From Zygnema cylindricum (lineage: Eukaryota > Streptophyta > Zygnematophyceae > Zygnematales > Zygnemataceae): a stretch of 44,842 nucleotides of DNA. This document shows, one piece after another, positions 9,399-19,284 of this stretch. The position numbers and the translations under genes are program-made. The stretch's first letter is position 1; each line of letters opens with the position of its first letter. The DNA lies in the NCBI GenBank assembly GCA_037447655.1, contig JBBHKE010002715.1:21001-65842 (forward strand). The letters are read 5' to 3'. Below the pieces are notes generated by a model. It ran no database searches and was not told the origin of the DNA. It was given only the letters and a program-made list of their open reading frames with translations.

Positions 9399-10351
9399 TC
9401 AGAGTCTCGTCCTAGAGTGATGAAGAAGCTGAAAACAGTGCATTTCCACGAGGTGTAGGCCCCGTGAAGGTTTTGTAAAACTGACTTTGTTGCCATCCCG
9501 GCCTGTATAAACCTGTATCGTTAGCTTGTTTAATTTTAAGACAGAATTTGTATCTATGACCTCTCTCACTGCAATAAAAACATGTATTGGTGGATTGTCT
9601 ATTTCCACCCTGATTAAACTGTCTGAGATGGTTAAATTGATTACGTTGCTAATTAAATGACCTTTCCTCCCAAGGTCTGAATTAAAATCCTCCACCTGCT
9701 CAACATTGAGAATATTAGATGTGGCTTCCTCCTCTAGTAAAATATTGATGGCTAACTGTAAAGTCCAGCTAGCTTTATCTTTTTGTTTGAGCATGTCAGA
9801 TGCTCCTTTCATACTACGAGGGAGACCCCTCATGAGCAAAGCTGCCTGTTGAAACGGAGAAAACACCCCAAATGCACAAGCATGTGCATCTACAAGGATG
9901 CAAAATTTGTTAGAATATTCAACCATTGTACCGCCAATGTACTTAGAGTCCCAAATTTTTCCAACCAATAGAAGCTCTTCCTAGACATTAGCCTTTTTAT
10001 AATCATTTTTAAGAGATTTCCAGATATCAATTGTTTTTTTCATTTTTATCCGAGACATAACTAAGTCCTCAGATATACAAAATTTCAGAATAGAATGAGC
10101 CTGCGTATTTTTCTTAGACCATGACGGATCAGATTCATCCAGTGAACCATCCAATATATCCAAAAGATTGACATTCTCAAAATGTGTCTCCACCATATCC
10201 GCCCAGTAAACATACTTGTCTCCACCATATCCGCCCAGTAAACATACTTTTCCCCGGAAAAGTTAGGAATTCTTGATGACAGGTCCATAACGTGTTATTC
10301 TACAACCACCGGTGAAGGTGGGGGAGCAGCAGTAGTAGTAGAAGTAGACAT
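9399..10351 (-). pseudogene. Element A gag, frameshifted
   Basis: The natural start is probably the ATG at 10349-10351 (MSTSTTTAAPPPSP), followed within 20 codons by a TAA, then ISNF/YWADMVET-type Copia gag sequence. A 32-bp tandem duplication (10186-10249) shifts the frame. A second shift lies in the nucleocapsid region, since the zinc knuckle CFYCSERGHRYKFC (C-x2-C-x4-H-x4-C, about 9550-9595) is in a different frame from the longest open stretch. Gag would form the particle shell and bind RNA; this copy cannot. Confidence 0.8.
10186..10249. repeat. 32-bp tandem duplication in gag
   Basis: Units 10186-10217 and 10218-10249 are identical (GTCTCCACCATATCCGCCCA...). Because 32 is not a multiple of 3, the duplication destroys the gag frame. 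Its perfect identity suggests a recent event. Confidence 0.9.
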
Positions 10352-10692
10352 GATACACTCTCAGAAGCTATCAAGAATCCTACCAAACAGTTGTTTACAA
10401 GTGCTCACCAAATCTTATACAAACATCCAAACTTCCAAAAGCTTTATCAAAGTATAGAGCAGCATAAACACTGACAATTACCAAAGTTTCAGTACAATTG
10501 ACCCGACAACACTCAAGATATATTACTCAGAAGTTTCCCAAAATCTAACTGCAGTTTTACTACTTGGAATTCTAGATACGAGATATGTTCTGAGTCTTAA
10601 GTCTTATACTTGTGTTGAACTGACAATACCGGTGTACTTGAGTGGTACGTCAAACCACCAATCTACCACTAATCTGAGCTACCATTGAGCTA
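10352..10692 (-). mobile_element. Element A 5' leader/LTR end
   Basis: Non-coding sequence upstream of the gag ATG, matching 5263-5560. I cannot find an initiator-Met PBS in it, either the 3'-end type or the half-tRNA type. It stops at 10692, where the C' LTR begins. Confidence 0.6.
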
Positions 10693-10693
10693 T

Positions 10694-11741
10694 TGTAGAA
10701 ATTAATGGTCTGTTTAAAGTATTTTCTAGGTCTAAATAGAAATATAGAAAGAAGCCGAGGCAGTTGACCTCTAACTTCTCTCTCCAACTCTCAAACTTGT
10801 CGCAGACATTGAGAAATTAGAGAGGAAGCTAGAGCCATGGCTACCTAAGCTATCCAAATGTTTACGAGAAATATATATTAGTTAGGGGTTCATTTACTAA
10901 AAAGATATTTGCCGGCATCAGGATTTGAACCTGGTACCTGCCGGACGGTAAGCAGCCGGTAGCCGGTAACCTTAGCCGTTAAGTGTTTAAGTAGAGTTAC
11001 GTACTATATGGTTTGATATTTATTTAAAAATTTCAACGTACGACAATTCATTTAACTGCAATTGTTAACGAAAACATAGATCCAGTAATGTAAAAGTACG
11101 GATTACGGTACGTTTAAGAATCGAATACGGCGCATTTATTTATATACCGAAACGAATACCGCGCATGTTTTTATTACGGCTTCGATTAAATGTAAATTAC
11201 GCCGGAATTAAACGCCGAGATCGCGTAAGAGAATTTCAGCGGTTTTTGATCATCGCCACATCGGATGACACATGGCAGAATGACATTGGATCGCGGCATC
11301 TCCGAGGATTAAGGGAGCGAATCCGGAGATACCACGTGTCGACATTTAGGCCATTTCGTACAATGTCCATACAAAAAGTACACCGAAAACTGTACTTTTA
11401 TGTACGGAGGAATAAAATGATTGGCTCTGTACATCAGTAGATAGAGTCTGTGAGAGAGATAGGACTTAGAAAAATTAGAAGATAGGACCCCCTCTCCCAG
11501 AGAGCTTCTGTACAAAAGGTCAACTTTGACCCTCCATAACTTACTGCTCAGGGGAGCAAATTCAAAGATTCTTTTTGCAATCGACTCACGGGAGTCTTAC
11601 CTTCACAAGGGTGAAGTTGGTGAGGGTTTTAGTGAGCCTGGGTGACAGTTGTTCTTGCTGAAACACAAAGGGGTCAGGATTATCCTAGAGGCTTCTTAAA
11701 AACTGTCCACTCTGAGGACTTATGGAGGTCTTAGATGTTCA
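10694..11741 (+). mobile_element. 5' LTR of Copia element C' (1048 bp)
   Basis: Starts TGTAGAAATTAATGG and ends GATGTTCA, collinear with the element C LTRs but clearly diverged from them. It contains the family landmarks: an antisense B box at 10921-10931 (GGATTTGAACC on plus), a CACGTGTC G-box near 11332, a stem-loop at 11366-11408 and the GACTC...GAGTC block near 11583. It truncates element A on its left. Confidence 0.85.
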
Positions 11742-11753
11742 CGTTATGGGCCC
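11742..11753 (+). promoter_or_regulatory. Half-tRNA-iMet primer-binding site (one mismatch)
   Basis: CGTTATGGGCCC directly follows the LTR. It is complementary, except for the first base, to the anticodon region of initiator tRNA-Met. Element C has the perfect version. Confidence 0.7.
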
Positions 11754-12461
11754 ACCCTCTCAGGTACCAATCTTTAATGGAAATGGCTTTATATACTGGG
11801 AAAGTATGATGATAGGAGCTCTATGCAAAAAAAGGTTTAGGGGGATAGTGAGTGGACGATTCGGGCGTCCATCAAGTATTGGAATTCCTCTAGGGTTTGA
11901 AGGAAGAAGATTCACAAAGAAAGCAGGTCCATCTTCAACGGAGGAGATGAAGGAAGGAGAGGTGGTGGACAAAGGAGCTGAGAAGGAGACGACCACACCA
12001 ATAGCAACTGTTCAGTATTCATGTCACCTATTCCGAGGAACGAGGAGAATGATACTCAAACTTTGGATTTCAACAATATGGCGGCAAAGCACTTCATCCT
12101 ACGCCATCTTACTCAAGGACTTGCATGTCCTCAATTGGAGGTAGAAAGGGCATCCGATCTGTGGATGGCTCTTATAGAGATGTACCGAAGTGGTACGATT
12201 CAGCAACAACAATTGGCTAATCAGAAAGTTAAGGAATATGTATACAAATGGGGGAAAATGTTGGATTTTTGCAATGAGCTTGCTACACTTTTCATGGAGC
12301 TAGAGAGTGCGGGAAAAGATTTTAGTGAAAAAGAAAAGGTTAACTATTTATTGATGAAGTTACCCGATGAACTCGAGAACATAGTCAACCGTGTGCACGA
12401 CTTGCCGGACTCAAGGTGGATATGGAACTTAGTGGTAGGGATGATTCTCGTTCGAGAGAAT
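11742..12461 (+). pseudogene. Element C' gag, frameshifted and truncated
   Basis: Starts MGPPSQVPIFNGNGFIYWES, in frame with an upstream ATG inside the LTR (11722). A 1-bp loss near 12010 shifts the frame. The second part (12021-12461) carries the Copia gag core, including LWMALIEMYRSGTIQQQQLA and LPDELENIV. The coding sequence stops at 12461, where the minus-strand LTR of element D starts. The rest of C' (protease to RNase H) was not found in the window. Confidence 0.85.
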
Positions 12462-12796
12462 TGAAACTCTGAGACCTCCATAAGTCCTTAGAGTGGACAG
12501 CTTCGAAGAAGCCTCTAAGATAATCTTGACCCCTTTGTGTTTCACCAAAAACAACTGCCACCCTGGTAGATAAAAACTCTGACCACCTACACCTCTGTGG
12601 AGGCAAGATTTCCCTAAGTCGATAGCAAAAAGAATCTCTGAATTTGCTCCCCTGAGCAGTAAGTTATGGAGGGTCAAAGTTGACCTTTTGTACAAAAGCT
12701 CTCTGGGAGAGAGGGTCCTATCTTCTAATTTTTCTAAGTCCTATCTCTCTCACAAACTCTATCTACTGATGTACGGAACCAATCAGATTACAATTC
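12462..12796 (-). mobile_element. Left part of the element D 3' LTR
   Basis: Reverse complement of the last 335 bp of a C-type LTR (plus-strand start TGAAACTCTGAGACC). The rest of this LTR continues at 20332, on the other side of element C. Together the parts give about 1047 bp, the normal LTR length. It interrupts the C' gag. Confidence 0.9.
12792..12796. repeat. Target site duplication of element C, left (AATTC)
   Basis: AATTC immediately left of the LTR start TGTAGAAAC; the matching copy is at 20327-20331. Confidence 0.9.
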
Positions 12797-13838
12797 TGTA
12801 GAAACTAATGGTTTTATTAGTATTTTCTAGGTCTAAATAGAAATATAGAAAGAAGCCGAGGCAGTCTACCTCTAACTTCTCTCTCCAAATCTCAAACTTG
12901 TCGCAGTCACTGAGAAATTGGAGAGGAAGCTAGAGCCATGGCTACCTTGGCTATCCTGAGGTTTACGGGAATTTTATACTAGGGTTTATTTATTTATTTA
13001 AAAGGAATGTGCCGGCGGCAGGATTTGATCCTTGTACCTACCGGCCGGCAGACAGGAAATAGCCGGTAGCCTTAGCCGTTAGATCTAGCAGTAGTATTAC
13101 GTGATATATAGTTTGATAATTATATAAATTAGAATACGTACGATAATTCATTTAACTGTTACGATTTACGGGATGCATAGATCCGGTACGAATGACAATA
13201 CGGATTACGAATCAATACCGCGCATTTGTTTCGGAAGTGAAATAAATACCGCGCATGTATTTATTACGGCCACGATTAAATCTGAATTTAATCGGACGGC
13301 CGGGATTAGCGCCGAGATCACGGAGGAAGATTTCGGCGGTTTGTGGCCATCGCCACATCGGATGACGCGTGGCGAAATTCCGTTGGATCGTAGAATCTCC
13401 GGAGATTATGGCACCGAATCCGGATTTGACATGTGTCGACATTTAGGGCATGTCGTACAATGTCCGTACATAAAGTACACCGGCGGCTGTACTTTTACGT
13501 ACGGAACTCAATTCTGATTGGTTCCGTACATCAGTAGATAGAGTCTGTGAGAGAGATAGGACTTAGAAAAATTAGAAGATAGGACCCCCTCTCCCAGAGA
13601 GCTTCTGTACAAAAGGTCAACTTTGACCCCCCATAACTTACTGCTCAGGGGAGCAAATTCAAAGATTCTTTTTGCTATCGACTCAGGGGAGTCTTGTCTT
13701 CACAGGGGTGAAGTTGGTCAGCGTTTTTGTCTGCCAGGGTGGCAGTTATTTTTGCTTAAACACAAAGGGGTCAGGATTATCCTAGAGGCTTCTTGGAAGC
13801 TGTCCACTCTGAGGACTTATGGAGGTCTCAGAGTCACA
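12797..13838 (+). mobile_element. Element C 5' LTR
   Basis: TGTAGAAACTAATGG to GTCTCAGAGTCACA. Landmarks: TATTTTCTAGGTCTAAATAG near the start, antisense B-box-like GGATTTGATCC at 13021-13031, ATCGGACGGCCGG block near 13292, GATGACGCGTGGC near 13361 and a stem-loop at 13463-13505. The region after the stem-loop, with GACTCAGGGGAGTC, is shared by all LTRs of the superfamily. Open frames within it are not genes. Confidence 0.95.
13463..13505. promoter_or_regulatory. Conserved LTR stem-loop
   Basis: TCCGTACATAAAGTACA pairs with TGTACTTTTACGTACGGA around the loop CCGGCGGC. Equivalents lie at 11366-11408, 19951-19993, 20330-20370, 24762-24804 and 27427-27467, with a weaker one at 15025-15060. Stems are alike; loops differ. 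Confidence 0.75.
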
Positions 13839-13850
13839 GGTTATGGGCCC
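13839..13850 (+). promoter_or_regulatory. Half-tRNA-iMet primer-binding site
   Basis: GGTTATGGGCCC directly abuts the LTR end CACA. It is complementary to the anticodon stem-loop of initiator tRNA-Met, the primer type used by Drosophila copia and other hemiviruses, which use a cleaved 5' half of the tRNA. No TGG-starting PBS for an intact tRNA 3' end is present. Confidence 0.8.
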
Positions 13851-14448
13851 ACCCTCTAGGGTACCAATCTTTAATGGAACTGGCTTCATATACTGGGAAA
13901 GTATGATGATAGGAGCTCTATGCGAAAAAAGGTTTTGGGGGATAGTGAGTGGACGATTGGGGCGTCCATCAAGTCTTGGAATTCCTCCAGGGTTTGGAGG
14001 AAGCAGATTCACCAGGAAAGAGGATTCACCTTCAACGGAGGAAACAAAGGAAGGAGAGGTGGTGGACAAAGGAAAGGAGAAGGAGGCGACCACACCAATA
14101 GCAACTGGTTTAGCATTCATGTCACCTATTTCGAGGAACGAGGAGAATGATACTGAAACCTGGGACTTCAACAATATGGCGGCAAAGCACTTCATCCTAC
14201 GCCATCTCACTCAAGGACTTGCATGTCCTCATTTGCAGGTAGAAAGGGCATCCGATCTTTGGATGGCTCTTATAGAGATGTACCGAAGTGGTACGATTCA
14301 GCAACAACAGTTGGCTGATCAGAAAGTTAAGGAGTATGTATACAAAGGGGGAAATATGTTGGATTTTTGCAATGAGCTTGCTACACTCTTCATGGAGCTA
14401 CAGAGTGCGGGAAAAGATTTGAGTGAAAAAGAAAAGGTTAACTGTTTA
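13839..14448 (+). pseudogene. Element C gag, N-terminal part
   Basis: The frame is open from an ATG in the LTR (13819). The more likely start is the ATG at 13842 inside the PBS (MGPPSRVPIFNGTGFIYWES). Copia gag core: MAAKHFILRHLTQGLACPH, LWMALIEMYRSGTIQQQQLA. It is cut after VNCL by the solo LTR E and resumes at 15546. This splits the particle-forming protein, so gag cannot be made as one chain. Confidence 0.9.
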
Positions 14449-15540
14449 TGTTGAAATTTATGTATTTTCTAGGTCTGTGTTGGAAAAATAAATAGAGTGT
14501 TGAAAAGAGGTGACTAATAGTTCACTTCTATATTTTAGTTAGAATGTAAAGAGAGAGAAAGAGAGGACCAAAGGCACGCCATGGTTGCCGCATCATCTAG
14601 AAGGAGGAAGAATGAATTAGAAAGTATTTTACTAGTTTTAGCAAAATACTGCCGCCGGCCGGATTTGAACCGGGGTCTGTAGTCTACTAAATAGACCAAC
14701 GCCTTATCCATTAAGTTAATTACGAAACGATACACGTGACGGGTTTCATAAATATATAAACATTAACGAAACAGCTAATTAACAGCAGACTAACCAAAAT
14801 GAGCAATTTCTGCATGTACGTGAATCTGAACCGTGTAAATTATGTTTTGATCGGACGGCCGGAATTATAGCCGCCACGCGAAGTAAGCTTTTTGGCGGCA
14901 TACGGATATAGCGTCACGCGGTGCCACGTGGCGCCACATTATTTGATACCGGAGAAGATGGGAGGAGGAAACATGGCTTCCGATATGACAGGTGTCACCT
15001 TGTAGACCTTGTCGTACAATGGTTGTACAATAAGTACATCGCCCATTGTACCTTCTTGTACTTTATAGTGTTCCTATTGGACTAGGGTTTAATAGTAGGT
15101 AGTCATGAGTAGGCAGACTAAGACTTAGTGATATTTCGGTACCTCTCTCTAAGAGAGCTTGTAACTATAAAGGTCATCTTTGACCAGCCATAACTTAATG
15201 CTCGGGTGAGCAAATTCAGTGATTCTTTTTGCTACGGACTCAGGGGAGTCCAAGCTACACAAGGGTGTAGCCGGTCAGAGTCTTTGCGTGCCAGGGTGGC
15301 ACTTATTCAGTGGGAAAGTCAAAGTGGGGAATATTGTCCAAAACACATATTGAAGCTTCGCATTTTGTGGTGGAACTGAGCACACAGAAGGTCTTCTCTT
15401 CACAGGGGTGAAGGTATATTGGGGTTCTTATTGTCAAGGGATCATTTATTTGGGTTTATATCAACTTGGAGTCGGCACTATCTAGATTAGCTTCTTTTGG
15501 ATCTGCGAATTCTGTGGGCAATGGAGCCCATAGAATTTCA
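14449..15540 (+). mobile_element. Solo LTR E (1092 bp) with TSD GTTTA
   Basis: Starts TGTTGAAATTTATG, ends AGAATTTCA, and is flanked by GTTTA at 14444-14448 and 15541-15545. Removing it with one TSD copy restores the gag sequence seen in C'. The LTR is related to, but different from, the C LTR, sharing TATTTTCTAGGTCT near the start, G-box GCCACGTGGC near 14923 and the GACTCAGGGGAGTCC block. Its last 200 bp closely match LTR F (27750-27949). No internal region remains, so it arose by LTR-LTR recombination. Confidence 0.95.
14651..14730 (-). other. tRNA-like module within LTR E
   Basis: On the minus strand: A-box-like TAACTTAATGG (14708-14718, one mismatch to the consensus) and exact B box GGTTCAAATCC (14661-14671). 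Between them a possible anticodon arm TGGTCT-ATTTAGT-AGACTA puts TTA at the anticodon position. The D arm (TTAATGGATAAGGCG) resembles eukaryotic tRNA-Arg. The acceptor stem does not pair, so this is a tRNA-derived relic or Pol III promoter-like element, not a functional tRNA. Confidence 0.55.
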
Positions 15541-15545
15541 GTTTA

Positions 15546-16221
15546 CTGATGAAGTTACCTGATGAGTTCGTGAACATAGTTTACCGTGTGCAGGACTTGC
15601 CTGACTCAAGGTGGATATGGAACTCAGTGGTAGGAATGATTCTCGTTCAAGAGAATACAATTGAGATCCGAAGGGGAGGAAAGAGTGGCCAAGCCTTGGC
15701 AACAGCGACTGATTGGAGGAACAGGGATTCCCGAAAACCGGTCGGAAACTATGGGGGTAGGGAGCAGAAAAAAACCGGCCGATGAGTTCGAACCAAGGGC
15801 TCCCAAAGGACTATGTCATTTTTGTAAGAAACCGGGGCACTATATGGCAGAGTGCACTAAGCTAACCGAGCTTCGGTTAAAAGAGGGGCAGACCGGTGGT
15901 ACCCTGAGAGGAAAGAAAAAGGCCCTTGTCACACAGGTACTTGAGGCTGAATCCGAAGACGAGGACAATGAGCTCCTTTTGATTGAGGAGTTGGAGGCGA
16001 AAAATGAGGTCGAAATTCCACGAAGGCAGAAATGTGCTTACGGTGGATTGAAAGGTGAAGCACGCTGGATTGTAGATTCAAGTGCCTCCATGCACATGTG
16101 TAAGGATAGACACCTGTTCACTAAGATAAGAAAGATTACCAACGTAGAGATAGAGTACGGAGATGGGAGGATAGTCACCACTACTCTTGTAGGATCAGTA
16201 GATCTAAAAGTGTTAGTAGAA
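15546..16221 (+). pseudogene. Element C gag C-terminus and protease
   Basis: Gag resumes with MKLPDEFVNIVYRVQDLPDS. The CCHC zinc knuckle CHFCKKPGHYMAEC is intact near 15820-15861. An acidic linker follows, then the protease motif WIVDSSASMHMC, where the active-site Gly is replaced by Ser. The frame ends at a TGA (16222-16224) where the D copy has Gly. A change between the first part (13839-14448) and this one was caused only by LTR E. Confidence 0.85.
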
Positions 16222-16224
16222 TGA

Positions 16225-17236
16225 AAGACATCCATATTAACATTCTCCGATGTATTATTTATTCCGGAGCTGAACAAAAACCTTATCTCTACATCTCTAT
16301 TAGATGATAAGGATTTTTTCACTAGCACTAGGGAAGGAGTCTTTACTGCTAGTTTTGATGAGGATGTCTATTTCATTGCTGAGAAAGGTAGCCATGGGAT
16401 GTTTAGGCTGATCTTAAATAATGAAAAGAAGAAATTTTATTATGTTGGTGTTCATGATATTATGATGTGGCATAAGAGGCTTGGGCATGTGAATCTAGAT
16501 AAGTTAAGAGAGATGAAAAAGATGGGAGAAGTGGAAGGGATTCAGTTTAGTGAGAATGATGATATAAGTGATTGTAGTGGATGTGCTCAAGGTAAAGCAC
16601 ACAGATTACCCTTTCCTAAAACAGCCACGTATAAGGGAGAAAAAAATCTAGATCTAGTACACAGATATTTGGGGACCGGCAAGAGTGCCCTCAACGGGGA
16701 AAAAGAGATTTATGATGACTATAACTGATGATTGGTCTCGGTATTCCCGGGTGTATTTTTTGAAAAACAAGTCAGAAGATCAGGATTGTTTTAGTCAATA
16801 TATAGCATCGAGCGAAAAACTCCATGAAAATCCAATCAAGAGAGTAAGGAGTGACAATGGTGGAGAGTATACTTCTAACCTGTTTGAGGATTTTCTGAGG
16901 GAAGATGGGGTCCAACACCAAAAGACAGTTCCAGAAAATCTGGAACAGAATGGGGTAGATGAAAGGTTAAATAGAATACTAAGTGATAGTGCTAGAAGTA
17001 TGTTGTCGGATAAAAAGATAGGAAAAAGGTTTTGGGTAGAAGTAATGAACTGTGCTAATTACCTCAAAAATGAAGTTCTTACTTTAGCTATAAAGGAGCA
17101 AACACCTTATGAGATATCGACAAACCGGAAACCAGATATATCTCACTTAAAGGTTTTCGGCAGTCAAGTATTTAGTCTAGATACTGATCCGTCCAAATGG
17201 AAGCTAGATCTAAAGGAAAACCGGGATACTTATTAG
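16225..17236 (+). pseudogene. Element C GAG-pre-integrase and integrase, frameshifted
   Basis: The first part keeps the zinc-binding region MMWHKRLGHVN...CSGCAQGKAH. A 2-bp loss near 16672 disrupts the first catalytic Asp region. The second frame (16685-17236) holds DDWSRYSRVYF, RSDNGGEY and GVDERLN, with D-35-E spacing kept. A 1-bp loss near 17215 ends the frame, and another near 17337 follows before the RT frame. Confidence 0.85.
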
Positions 17237-17474
17237 GATATGATGAGGATGTTAAAGGATATAGAGTTTATGATCTAAAAAGGGAAGATATAATCTTAGT
17301 AAAGCATCTAGTAGTTATGGATGAAGGAAAGTCTGTGATCCCTTCAAATATACGAAGTCAGTAAAAATCAGATTTGAGTCAGAAAATTCCGATGACTTTG
17401 AGCTTCCTAACTATCCAGGTTTTAGAGAAGATGACATTCTTGCAGGTACAAATCAGACCGAAAAGGACCCGGCT

Positions 17475-19271
17475 GTGGAAACTCCAGTGACAACTCTACT
17501 CGAAGCGGAAGACGTGGTGGAAATTGATTCGGAATCAAGGGATAGGGGAGAAGTCGAGTTTGTTCGAAAGAATCCACGAGAACCATCTATTCCGGCCTCA
17601 GATTTTGAGGGGGAGAGGAGAAGTAGCAAAAGACTGCAAGAAAAACAGGTTAATAACAAGGTAACTAAACTATCTCATCAAGATGAACCTCAAACTTATG
17701 GAGAGGCGATGACTTGTCCAGAAAGAAACCGGTGGAAGACAACCATCAATGAGGAGATGGCTTCAATCATGGCAGCCGATACTTGGGAGCTGGTGGACTG
17801 TCCACCTAACCGAAAACCAATCGGTTGTAAGTGGGTTTTCAAACTAAAACTGAACCCAGATAACACAATCGAGCGCTACAAGGCCAGATTAGTGGCAAAG
17901 GGATTTACACAAAAGGAAGGAATTGACTACGAGGAAACCTTTGCTCCGGTGGTCAGATTTCCCTCCGTCCGCATACTTCTCAGTTTAGCGGCGGCGGAAG
18001 ACATGGAAGTGCACCAGATGGACATAAAAACAGCCTTTTTGCATGGAGAATTGGAAGAGGAGATCTTCATGCGACAACCCGAAGGGTTTGTGGAAGAAGG
18101 AGAGGAGAGTAAGGTATGCCGGCTGATTAAATCTCTTTATGGTTTGAAACAGGCACCTCGACAATGGAATAAGAAGCTTGATGAGTTTCTTACCGGTCTG
18201 GGATATATTCGGATCAGCTCAGATCACTCAATCTATGTTTTCGAAGATGAGGAAGGTTTGATATTTATTGCAATTTATGTTGATGATTTGCTTGTATTAA
18301 GTAAATCAATGGAAAAAATTAACAAACTGAAAACCGATCTTAAGGGGAGATTTGAAATGAAGGATATGGGAGAAGCAAGATATATTTTGGGAATTCAAGT
18401 AGAGAGAGACCGAAAAAGGAAAATTATAAGATTGACTCAAAAAGAAGCAATAGGGAACATGCTTGAAAAATTTCAAATGGATAAAGCTAATAGTTGTACA
18501 ACTCCAATGGAGTTGAAGAAGGGAAGTGAGGGGAGTGAGGAAGAAGGAGTCATAGTCTTAGACGAGGAATTATCTCATGATGAACAGAAGTTCATGCAGA
18601 CTATTCCTTACAGGCAAGTAGTGGGAAGTCTAATCTATTTTATGAATTGTACCCGGCCGGATTTAGCTGCAGCTGTAGGAGTGCTGAGTAGAAGTCTAAA
18701 TGCTCCCACTAAGAAGGATTGGGAGGCAGCTAAGAGAGTCCTTAGATACTTGGTAGGAACTAGAGATCTATGGTTGCATTTGGGTGGGGAGAATACTGAC
18801 ATCACTACTTGGAGTGATGCCAGTTATGGTGATGCTCCGATGAGGAGATGTACTTCTGGATATGTATTATATGTGGGTGATGGGGCTTGCTGTTGGAGTA
18901 GCAAACAGCAAAAGGTTATTGCTCAGTCCACCATGGAGGCTGAGTATATGGCCTCTTGCTCTGCTGTAAAAGAATTGATGTGGGTCAAGTCATTGCTTGG
19001 TGAGCTTGGTCACCTTAAGAGTGGTGTGCAGAAAATATTTTGTGATAATCAGGCAGCAATCGCTATCTCTGCCAATCCTAAACACCATTTTAAAGCCAAA
19101 CACATGGACATCAGACTCAGTTTTGTTAGAGAGAAAGTAGAAAACAAAATAATCAGTTTAGAGTACAGACCAGATAGTGAGATGGTAGCAGATATGATGA
19201 CCAAACCTGTGCCTTCCCCTAAGCTAATTTTTTGCAGGGAGAAGTGTGGTCTGAAATTAAAGATTGACTAG
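17475..19271 (+). CDS. Element C reverse transcriptase-RNase H (598 aa open frame)
   Basis: Copies element RNA into DNA and degrades the RNA strand. The frame is open from about 17340; the Met at 17475 is only the first one. An acidic linker (residues 1-75) precedes RT, which begins near residue 85 (WELVDCPPNRKPIGCKWVFK). Conserved blocks: HQMDIKTAFLHGELEEEIFM, SLYGLKQAPRQWN and the catalytic IYVDDLLVL. RNase H has WSDASYGDAP, EAEYMA and CDNQAAIAI, with catalytic acids present. The C-terminal MVADMMTKPVPSPK block is also complete. It ends 13 bp before the PPT. The domain itself could be active, but no intact upstream frame leads into it. Confidence 0.9.
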   Translation: METPVTTLLEAEDVVEIDSESRDRGEVEFVRKNPREPSIPASDFEGERRSSKRLQEKQVNNKVTKLSHQDEPQTYGEAMTCPERNRWKTTINEEMASIMAADTWELVDCPPNRKPIGCKWVFKLKLNPDNTIERYKARLVAKGFTQKEGIDYEETFAPVVRFPSVRILLSLAAAEDMEVHQMDIKTAFLHGELEEEIFMRQPEGFVEEGEESKVCRLIKSLYGLKQAPRQWNKKLDEFLTGLGYIRISSDHSIYVFEDEEGLIFIAIYVDDLLVLSKSMEKINKLKTDLKGRFEMKDMGEARYILGIQVERDRKRKIIRLTQKEAIGNMLEKFQMDKANSCTTPMELKKGSEGSEEEGVIVLDEELSHDEQKFMQTIPYRQVVGSLIYFMNCTRPDLAAAVGVLSRSLNAPTKKDWEAAKRVLRYLVGTRDLWLHLGGENTDITTWSDASYGDAPMRRCTSGYVLYVGDGACCWSSKQQKVIAQSTMEAEYMASCSAVKELMWVKSLLGELGHLKSGVQKIFCDNQAAIAISANPKHHFKAKHMDIRLSFVREKVENKIISLEYRPDSEMVADMMTKPVPSPKLIFCREKCGLKLKID

Positions 19272-19284
19272 AAAATAAGGGGAG
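19272..19284 (+). promoter_or_regulatory. Polypurine tract of element C
   Basis: AAAATAAGGGGAG immediately before the 3' LTR; the primer site for plus-strand DNA synthesis. Confidence 0.85.

Larger units (their letters stand above)
5976..10692 (-). mobile_element. Copia element A (defective)
   Basis: In minus-strand order: leader, gag, protease, integrase, RT, RNase H, PPT, LTR-like end. That is Ty1/Copia order, with integrase before RT. The 5' end is cut off at 10693 by the C' LTR. The 622-codon protease-integrase frame is intact, but gag and the RT/RNase H region carry several lesions. The segment 6400-8532 is collinear with the cargo of element B (38826-40956). Confidence 0.85.

Noticed and set aside
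13173-13517. 114-aa frame in the C LTR (repeated at 19661-20005)
   Set aside because: It is duplicated only because the LTR is; it crosses the stem-loop and is not kept open in diverged LTRs.
14651-14730. A functional tRNA gene (possible UUA anticodon suppressor)
   Set aside because: The acceptor stem does not pair and the D stem is weak. It lies inside an LTR and relatives keep only the B-box region, so I treat it as a tRNA-like relic.
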